Assembly (NCBI GenBank): GCA_031472005.1
Contig: PZJY01000003.1
Location: 3,224,001-3,288,000 of the forward strand
Source of the DNA: Tetracladium setigerum
Lineage: Eukaryota > Ascomycota > Leotiomycetes > Helotiales
DNA length: 64,000 nt
Direction: 5' to 3'
In this document: in pieces, positions 56,496-64,000 of the stretch
Layout of the letters: each line of letters opens with the position of its first letter
How positions within the stretch are numbered: position 1 is the first letter of the stretch
Notes under the pieces: model-generated
Seen by the model: the letters and a program-made list of their open reading frames with translations, nothing else
The model's database searches: none
Told to the model about the DNA's origin: nothing
Position numbers and translations under genes: made by a program

Positions 56496-59464
56496 TCAAA
56501 ATTGAGGGTAGAGAGCCTGTCCGTAGTCGAAACCTGCTTGTTCCATTCCGTTTGTGCCATCCATTATACCCATTGGGTAGGGGTCTATGCGGTGGAGGGG
56601 GAACATTTGTTAGCAGAGGAGGTGTGGACTTGATAGGGTGAGGTGAGATGGGATAGATAGATAAGGCAGATATCAGGCAGGGAAGAGATATAGATGTAGA
56701 CATAGACATAGACATACCCCAGAAAATCGAATCAAACAAATCCATCGGTGACATTTCCAGATTTTGAACTGTGGTACCCTGTTGTTGAGTGGGATCGTTC
56801 ATGTTGACCATACTATATGGAGACTGTTGTTGTTGCGTGTAGTCAATCCTTGTAGCATATCTGGTTAGCAAGCATTTTCGGGTTTTGGGGACTGATTTTG
56901 ATTTTGACTTACGGCATCATCCCGTTCCTCTGCATACTCGCCATAGCCATCGCCGCATCCTGATGCTCAAATTGCCCCGCACCAGCACCAGCACCAATCT
57001 GATCACCCATCTGCAATCCCTCACCAACACCACCAGTAGCATAATTCTTCTCACTAACCCATCCATGCTCATAAATATTCCTCAATGCGTCAAGCGCCCT
57101 TGACAGGGGACCGCTCAATTCAATATCCTTTCCCTTCCCACCCTTCCCATCTGAATCTCTCGCAGCCGTCACGCTCAAAGCCTCGATTAATTCACCTTGA
57201 AGTTTTCGTACTTCGGGATCGGCTTTTGTCTCGCCGAGGATTCCGAGGAGAACAGCGGAGGAGAGACCGTGGTATGTGAATGCCCAGGAACGGGTGGGAA
57301 TGACGCTGAAAGAGTGCATCTTGAGGTACATCCTCACTGTTTCTGTAAGGTTCTGCTTGCACTTTTCGGCTAGTACTGCTTTTTGGCTTGCGTCCATACC
57401 GGCAAGTGAGCCACGGCGGAGAGCGGGACGACAGAAGACTGAGACTACAAAAGAGGTGTGCAGGCGCACGGCGTAATATTGTAACTTGTCTTGCACCGTT
57501 TTACACCCTTCCTTTAGTCGGATCTCGGGCTTGACTTGATTGCGGATATTTTCTACTTTTTGTGAGTTTGCGATAATTTGCGTGTAATCTGGGTGAGATT
57601 GGAGTCGTTATTAACGGATGTGAGGATGTTGGAGCAGAGGTGGTACATCGCTTCTGTGTATGAGAAGCCATTGGTTAAAGCGGTTGGTGAGAGCGGTATT
57701 GCGCACCGGGTTGTAACTGCTATTGGTGCGCGGTCGAAGGACAGAGAGAGCAACGAGTCTTGCCAGACTATCGTCCACCATAATCTCCTCCTCGGCATGT
57801 CATTTGGGGTCGGCGTCGATGGGGCGGCAGGGTTCCTTGACGATTCGCTAGGGCCTCGGTGAAGACCGAGAGCTTGTGCGAGACGGCAGCTCAATCCAAG
57901 TAAAGCCCATGAAGCCTCGGCCTTCATGTCATTTGCTAGAACGAAGCCGATGATGAGAAGGGCTTGGAGAGACTCAAGTGAGGGTCGAATGAGAAAATTC
58001 GACAGTCTCAAACAGTGGAAGGATGATTGTACTGTCCATGTTAGGTGGCATTGACCGAGCTAAGAAGGGGATCATACCATAAGCCTGTGACATAGCCGCT
58101 CGCTTCTTGTAGGGCAATTCGGTATAGTTTGTTGCAACAGCAAGCACTGCAAACAGCATCCCCAGCCAAGCGGATGATACTCCCTTGCCATCAGTCGCCG
58201 GGTGTTTCGAGGTAGCACTTCGATCCTCCAAATAGAGACATAATTTTGTCTCGAAATCTTGAATGTCAATCAATAGTCCCAGAAGGGTTGGACTATTTGT
58301 TTGTATATTTGAAATGTCCTATCAGAATGAGCGAACAAGTCATTCCCGCGGGCTAGCAAGGTCTACTTACTTCAAGACTTCGCGGTCAGAGGGCAAAGCA
58401 AGAGCGATATCGTGCCTGATTTTGTCCATGTGTTCTTTTGACATGAAAGGATAGGGAGCTGAGGATATCTGGAGACCTAGGATAGGCATGATATCTTGGC
58501 GGATCACCTCGTGCTCATTGTCGGCCTCACCAGGCTTGGTGTCCTCTCGTAGAAAGGCGGCAATACTGTTCTGCCCAAGATACCGAGACTCATTGGGCTC
58601 AACATCATCTGTAGTCTGTTTAGCAGATAGTTCGGCATCTTTCTCGGGATCTTGGCTTCTATGCTAATGGCCTGTGCGCAAAGCTTCTTTTCCTCCATTT
58701 GGTTTCCCATATGTTGTGGGGAAGGGGATGGATGAGTAACAAAGTGACACATGGTTACATTACTCCTTGCAATATATCGGCTAGCCCGAGGGACGTCCAC
58801 CTCCTTCGAGCGGGTCGATCCGGAAAGCAACAATAACAATGGAACCAAGTCGCTTACCGGTAGTCCTTGGCCATCTATCCTCCTCCTTTCTCGACGAGCC
58901 CTCGCTTGCTGGCGAGCGCGCTCTCTTGACGCCGGCTTGCGGGGCGGCGGTCTTTTTCGCCTGATTTTGCTTGGGGTTGTAAGAGCAGAAATTTGCGTGG
59001 TTCCTCTTGATGCAATTTTCACACGGCTGCTTATTGTCGCACTTGACCTTTCGTTGACGACACGGCCAGCACGCAGTCCCTAGATATCTCGTGAGCTGGA
59101 TCGCTCACTCATCCAGGGGAATGATATGCTCACCATAGCGGACCTTGCGGTGCGAATGGATGATGCGATTTGCCTCATCCGGTGTGAGGTTGTCGAGGGG
59201 GGTTGGCGGCTCATCGCTCATGATGATCGAGGGCGATGGTGTATTGGTGTAGCTAATACCCAAGTTCTCAAATGCCGGATAGGGCGACGAGTAGCTGCTG
59301 TTGCTATTGCTGTTGCTATGCGGAGAGAGCGCAGGCACAAAGGCGACGACGGATTCCGACTCGGACAAGTATCGGGTTGTTTGGTGTTGTGGTTGACCTT
59401 CTCCCTGCTGAGGTTCGGACTGGCCTCGGTAAATGAAGGGAACGTATGGGTTGAACATCGTCAT
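56496..59464 (-). CDS. Zn2Cys6 transcription factor (2), two apparent 1-nt deletions
   Basis: Seven exons (complement): 59134-59464, 58858-59079, 58371-58608, 58078-58318, 56913-58031, 56718-56860 and 56496-56584. One G is missing at 58278-58280 ('IVQPFWGLLIDIQDFE') and one base near 57589-57594 ('SNLTQDYTQIIANS'). With both restored the protein is 794 aa. The zinc cluster is 'CWPCRQRKVKCDNKQPCENC', with Cys at 114, 117, 124, 130, 133 and 142 (last spacing x8). A basic linker 'GVKRARSPAS' follows. The middle homology region has 'FETKLCLYLEDR', 'LLIIGFVLANDMKAEASWAL' and 'RRRLWWTIVWQDSLLSL', which identifies a Fungal_trans domain. The C-terminus is Gln/Met/Asn-rich with 'MDGTNGMEQAGFDYG'. Targets are unknown. 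Intron 2 is unusually long (249 nt). Splice sites and total length agree only with the two corrections. Confidence 0.82.
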
Positions 59465-61555
59465 TCACCCCCAATGCGGCCTAGCTTGTAGGTCACGTTC
59501 TGTTTCGACCCTTTTGGTATTTCGACTTTGACCTTCAACTTCGACTTTCTTCGTATACTCCAATCCAATATCCACCAGCGCCAATTCTCTCTTTTCTCTC
59601 CTTTTCTCGCTTTTTTCCTTTTCTTCTTCCTCTCTTTTTTTTCTCCCAATCTCCCTCCCTCTCTCAATCTGGTCGAAACGACGCGTGTTCTTTTTCCTCG
59701 TTTACTGAAATTATCTCCGTCTAGAGTGGGCGGCTGAGATGATTCAAAAGTTCCCACTCTCTTACTCTTTCTTCCGTCTCTCTGAATAATCTCTATCGAA
59801 ATGACCTGCATCCAACACCTTCTCACAATCGAGGGGGCCGAGAAAACACGAAGGTGGTACTCTACCTTCTGTTATGTACAACTTCGCCTTCGCTCTCCCC
59901 AATCATGACATCAAGTTCTGCCATCCCGTCGACACGAACCCGCTTACTGACTAACCGCAATGATCTTCTCTTTGTAATCGTTCTACTTCAAATCTTCTCG
60001 TCAGATCTGTCGTTCCGTCGCGCCACCTGCATTAGACAGGTCTTGGCTCAAGCGAGCGAGCGAGCGGCTGTTTTGTTCTCCGTTCATACTTGAAGTAAAC
60101 ATGGGCAGCTTGCAAGCAGGGGCAGGAAGGAATATGCACCGCAGAGTTGCATGCATATTTACACTGGCTGCTTTGGGTATTTTAGGGTTGTACAATCGCA
60201 TCACTTCGTTTAGCAATCTTCTTCTAATTCTGAAAGGCCTGCTTGCTTGCTAGGTTCACGTGACCTCAACTCCGAATATGCCCCCGTCTCGGTGCTTTCG
60301 GTTTTTTGTATACACAATTTGGTTACGAAATAAATCCGTGTCGTCCACTATGGAACTGTGTCATAAGACTATCGTGTGCGCAAATATTATTATCATTGCT
60401 TGCTGAAGCTGGTTGCCAGGTCTAACTGTTGATTGTTTTGCAAAAATGTGCCACCCGAGGGAGCTTGGCAGAAGCGAGCGACGACTTCTGGACCAAAATC
60501 ATTCTTCGACATCGCAGCCCCTGTTTGATTTTTGTTTTGTTTTTCTACCATCAATACTACTCAATGAAGGCATTACTCAACTCCTCCCACGCCATGCTAC
60601 CTTGTCTGTCAGCAAGCAGGATGAAGCAGTGTCGAATTCAGTAGCAGAGCAATTCGAGGAACTCTGCTGATGAACTGGCAGTGCGCGATTGAGGATCATC
60701 GACGATGGAAAGCATAGAGCATCGTCGATCCAGTGAGAGCAGACGGCAATATGACAGATCCAATACCTTGCCCGCTTGATCTAGTCCCAACCAGAGCAAG
60801 GCCCATCCCCAGGACATGTCCAACCCAACCCACGCTACTCCTTTCCACGCCTTGTCCCACTACTCTCGTGTATGCGACCCGCATGGGGATTATTGCACTA
60901 GACTTGAAGATATCTTCATGGTCCATCTTGCCCATGCAGCCACCGCGGCAGGATATCGTCGCCGGCTCTCAAGATTAGAACGGGACAGTTGGTTGGAAGG
61001 ACCTCATACACTGTCTAAGACACCGCTTCAAAGGCGGTGAAGGTCAGAGTTGTGGGTTTACATTTTAATTCTTTTAAACCATCCTTCCGCGGGGTGTTGT
61101 GGTGTTGGTGGTTGCGCACAAATCGCTGAATAATATTTCTAGTTTCTGTTGCGCTTCACCGGACCGGCGTAAGAGCACTAAACCCTCAGACCATTCATAC
61201 AGCACAGCACCCCAGACTTCCCTCCATCACAATAATCATCGACTGGGAATGTACTCGCGATGTCCAAGTGCGTTGTCGTCGAATATCCCAATCAGAAGCG
61301 GATCGCTTGGCAGACTACCGAATCACAGATCCGTTACGCAGGCCTACTATTACATTCAAGTCGTCTATCAACTTGGCATGCGTATGTTATAAATCGTCCT
61401 GCTTTGGACATTCCATCCCCATCTCGATCTTACAAGATGTATCTCGATCCCCATCCCACGTTTACATCCTGCTCACCATCGCGCCCGTCTAGGAAGCTCC
61501 CATCGCAGCATCAACCAACCATATCTCAACCTCAAGACTCACCAAATCCACCGAG
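59465..61555. other. Long intergenic stretch (2.1 kb) upstream of two divergent genes
   Basis: The part next to the regulator (59570-59660) is strongly T/C-rich on the plus strand, that is A/G-rich on the coding strand, and is probably its 5' leader. Several short open frames between 60400 and 61250 conflict with one another on both strands and have no family match. I support no gene here. Confidence 0.35.
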
Positions 61556-62947
61556 ATGTCTCAGAAAAAGGTCCCACTACACTTTCCTAGAAGGGAGACA
61601 GACAAATCCAAAGCCCAACTATCACCTTCTAATGACACGGATGTAAGGGACTTCGCAACAGAATATGAACGAGCGGCGTCACACGCACCGATTTCCACAT
61701 ACATGGCAGGGATTGGAGATATGGAACATACACAATATGAAGGAGTGATGACACCAAGTCAGTACAAAGAGACAACACATCTCCAAACAGTGGTTCCTCC
61801 TCCAAAGGGGAAGGATCCACCACCGGCGAATATTGCGCCTTTGGTCAAACGCAAAGGCAAGACAGTTTCGTTTGCAATGCCTGCAGATGTTACGAGGAGC
61901 ATGGCTGCAATCCATCATCCTTCTTCGGTCACACCAAGTATGTGGCATGGAATTCGAAAGTCTCTGGCCTCAGCCAGACAGCCTCGGTCGAATGCATACC
62001 ACAATGGCTCCGCTTTCCTCGATACACTTACATCCCTTCCACCCCCACCTTCCCCTCCGGCGCTACATCCGCTTGCATCTGCACTTGTTGTTCAAGCAAA
62101 CATTCAGGCAAGCATGAGACCTCCCCATCTCCTCCGCTCCCATGCCTCAATCAGACCTCCTAACTCAAAAGCACCTCACAAGTCCCTCAAACTCCCCACC
62201 ACTCAACTAACATCTTTCCCATCAAAATCTCCACCATTCTTCTCACCAGAACTAAACCAGCAAACCTTCTTCCCACCCACAGCAGCCCGCCCCCACAACT
62301 CCCCTCCTCAGCTCCCAACTCCAACCCCTCCCCTCCTCACCCCACGGCCCCATCTCAACAGCCTCCATCCATACGACCCCTTTAGCCCTCAAAATGGCCT
62401 CCTTCCAACCAACAATAACCACCATGCCCCCCTCTCAACGCGTAAAACAAGAAAAATGGGCCCAATCCATCCTCCCCACCCTCACCAGCAGCACCTGCCC
62501 GAAAGCAACACATTCACACGCATAGACATCCCGCAATCCAACAGCTCCAACATATCCGGCTACCAATGCTCAGGCGGTCGGCACTTCCTCCGCAACACCC
62601 TCATCGCTACCGGCTCAAAAGATTTCTTCTACCTTCTCGACCCACGCGATCCAACATATCAAGCAGGACCCTATCACCCCTCTGAAAAGGACGAAAGAGT
62701 TTTGTTATATTCAGGTAAACAGCCTAAGGAACCGCCTCATGCGCCAGATTTTATTGAGGGGAGTTCAAAAGGTAATTTTAATGAGGTGGGTGAGACGGAG
62801 AGCGTGAAGGTTGGGAGGAAGGCGCTGGGGAGGGCGAGTGATAGGGATGTTTTGGATATTGCGAGGGCTTATTGGGAGTTGTGGGTGTTAGTGCGAGCGA
62901 GGCGAGGGACAGATGTGAGGAGTTTATTAGGTCGAAAGAGTGAGTGA
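61556..62947 (+). CDS. Proline-rich protein of unknown function
   Basis: Single open frame of 463 codons. The N-terminal part (1-110) is charged ('REYERAASHAPI'-like, with 'GIGDMEHTQYEGVMTPSQY'). The central 110-330 region is Pro/Ser/His-rich and low-complexity. The C-terminal 120 residues look folded and contain 'GYQCSGGRHFLRNTLIATG', 'FFYLLDPRDPTYQAGPYHP' and 'DRDVLDIARAYWELWVLVRA'. No signal peptide or membrane segment is present. Synonymous-looking base use shifts: the 3' 250 bases are G-rich and unlike the C-rich centre. I recognise no family. The length and a compact C-terminal domain argue that it is a real gene; a 5' exon upstream is possible. Confidence 0.6.
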   Translation: MSQKKVPLHFPRRETDKSKAQLSPSNDTDVRDFATEYERAASHAPISTYMAGIGDMEHTQYEGVMTPSQYKETTHLQTVVPPPKGKDPPPANIAPLVKRKGKTVSFAMPADVTRSMAAIHHPSSVTPSMWHGIRKSLASARQPRSNAYHNGSAFLDTLTSLPPPPSPPALHPLASALVVQANIQASMRPPHLLRSHASIRPPNSKAPHKSLKLPTTQLTSFPSKSPPFFSPELNQQTFFPPTAARPHNSPPQLPTPTPPLLTPRPHLNSLHPYDPFSPQNGLLPTNNNHHAPLSTRKTRKMGPIHPPHPHQQHLPESNTFTRIDIPQSNSSNISGYQCSGGRHFLRNTLIATGSKDFFYLLDPRDPTYQAGPYHPSEKDERVLLYSGKQPKEPPHAPDFIEGSSKGNFNEVGETESVKVGRKALGRASDRDVLDIARAYWELWVLVRARRGTDVRSLLGRKSE

Positions 62948-64000
62948 GTTAGTTGAGGTAAGAGTGAGGTAAAGTGGGCTTTTGTTTACTTATGTTACCG
63001 TGAAGATGAGTTTAGCGAGATTGTTCGTTTGGTGCTTTGCTGGGATGAGTGAGGTAAGAGACCAGGGGGGTCTTTGTTTACTTTAGTTAGCGTTGACGAT
63101 GGATTTAGCGAGGTTTGTCAATGCTTGGCTGGAATGGAACTACCTCCCTACCTTACCTATCCATGGATGGATGGATGGCTGCCATGTAAGATAAGTCGAC
63201 TAACAAACAGAAAAGCTGATAGAGATGCCGCATACTGTAAAGCATGGAAATAAATGTACCTACTCAATTATTCTCAGTTACCATTTCGCTTAAGTGTCCG
63301 GCCTACCTTTGTTCGATGTCGTCGTTGAAGACAACACTGGATCACGTGTAAGGTAGTCTTATATCCGCATCTTACCAAGTTATCCCCATCATATCTTCAC
63401 TTCATCTGACCAGAACCAGTTCTACATAACACCTATATATTAGAGAACCCAACTTGATGAATATTTTGAATAAACGCCTTCCAGAAAAGCAGAACACAAT
63501 TGAAAATTCATGTATCATGAATAATTACTCCCACTTTTCTCACCTACCACAATTCTCCAGGTAGATCATTTTGAACAATTTTGCAACAATAATCCTGCCT
63601 CACCCCGAATTTTTTCCCCAAGCCATCTGTTCACTGCACAAAGAAACTGACCACAATATCATCTCTAAATACTATATCCTCAAAAAGCCACCCCCAAGCA
63701 AACTGTCAATAGCCGTTCATCGGTTAATTTTCTCCTACTTCTAAACCAACACTTTTAAAAAGGCCCAAAAAAAAATAAGAACAAAATTGTAATCTCAATA
63801 GTTTAAATATTCTCGTAGCTTAATACGAATAGATATAAATAGAGTCTCTTGTTACTACTTAATCTTGTGAGATATTACTCTCAAACCTCTCTTACGTACA
63901 TTTACTACCATGACCACCCCTCACCCGCAAAAAAAAGACAAAAGGAGGAAAAGAATAAGGACAAAAGGCAGCAAGAAAACGAAAAGGAGAATAAAACAAG
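62948..64000. other. Terminal intergenic stretch
   Basis: No gene is seen. Two similar segments follow the Pro-rich gene: 62956-63035 and 63040-63130 share 'agtgaggtaagag', 'ctttgtttact' and 'gatttagcgag'-type phrases, which looks like a degenerate local duplication. An ATGG microrepeat is at about 63164-63180. Confidence 0.4.

Noticed and set aside
58504..59022. 172-codon minus-strand open frame within the second Zn2Cys6 gene
   Set aside because: It runs through exon 2 in the wrong frame and through intron 2. The zinc-cluster frame is the real one.
1..64000. Search for CRISPR arrays, bacterial operons or a secondary-metabolite core gene (PKS/NRPS/terpene cyclase)
   Set aside because: None is present. 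The DNA is eukaryotic, and the P450, oxidoreductase and methyltransferase relic do not form a cluster with a core synthase here.

Overview
The window is nuclear DNA of a filamentous ascomycete (Pezizomycotina). Genes are dense and lie on both strands, and most are cut by 45-100 nt GT-AG introns. The gene content is typical of such fungi: Zn2Cys6 regulators, a cytochrome P450, family PL4 and GH79 enzymes, a STAND/NLR-like NTPase and a Hal-type kinase. A plant-associated Leotiomycete is my best guess, but that is inference from gene content, not something the sequence proves.

Layout. 1-5.9 kb: a partial GNAT acetyltransferase (-), then three RNA/ribosome genes: NOC3 (-) divergent from NIP7 (+), and the mitochondrial DEAD-box helicase MRH4 (+). 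6.1-6.5 kb: a decayed SAM-methyltransferase. 7.5-13.2 kb: a secreted, probably GPI-anchored PLC-like phosphodiesterase, a P450 and a GFO/IDH-type oxidoreductase. 13.6-18 kb: coronin, an intron-containing tRNA-Val(CAC) and an ECM15/UPF0045 gene. 18.8-24 kb: a Thr-rich cell-surface protein with an 81-bp coding minisatellite, and a Hal/NPR-type kinase. 24.3-36.4 kb: a PL4 rhamnogalacturonan lyase, a nucleoside-transporter pseudogene, a large NLR-like NTPase with a TPR-type tail, an AT-rich repeat island with a hAT-like inverted repeat, and a GH79 beta-glucuronidase. 38-44 kb: a mitochondrial PPR-type protein, a tiny COX7-like gene and an RTT103-like CID protein. 44.7-51 kb: a possible small gene, a secreted Cys-rich repeat protein and a P1B copper-type ATPase. 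52.4-63 kb: two convergent Zn2Cys6 regulators and a Pro-rich protein of unknown function.

The most important observation for any user is that seven otherwise well-formed genes (NOC3, the oxidoreductase, the NLR, the PPR protein, the Cys-rich protein, the copper ATPase and the second Zn2Cys6 regulator) are broken by ten apparent single-base deletions and no insertions. Most fall at G/C runs. Adding one base at each site restores a whole number of codons in every gene. Because NOC3 is essential in yeast, this looks like a systematic consensus error in the assembly rather than pseudogenisation. The methyltransferase and nucleoside-transporter relics differ: they carry in-frame stops or are truncated, and look like true pseudogenes.

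Exon boundaries were worked out by eye from splice sites, reading frame and family similarity. No database search was possible.
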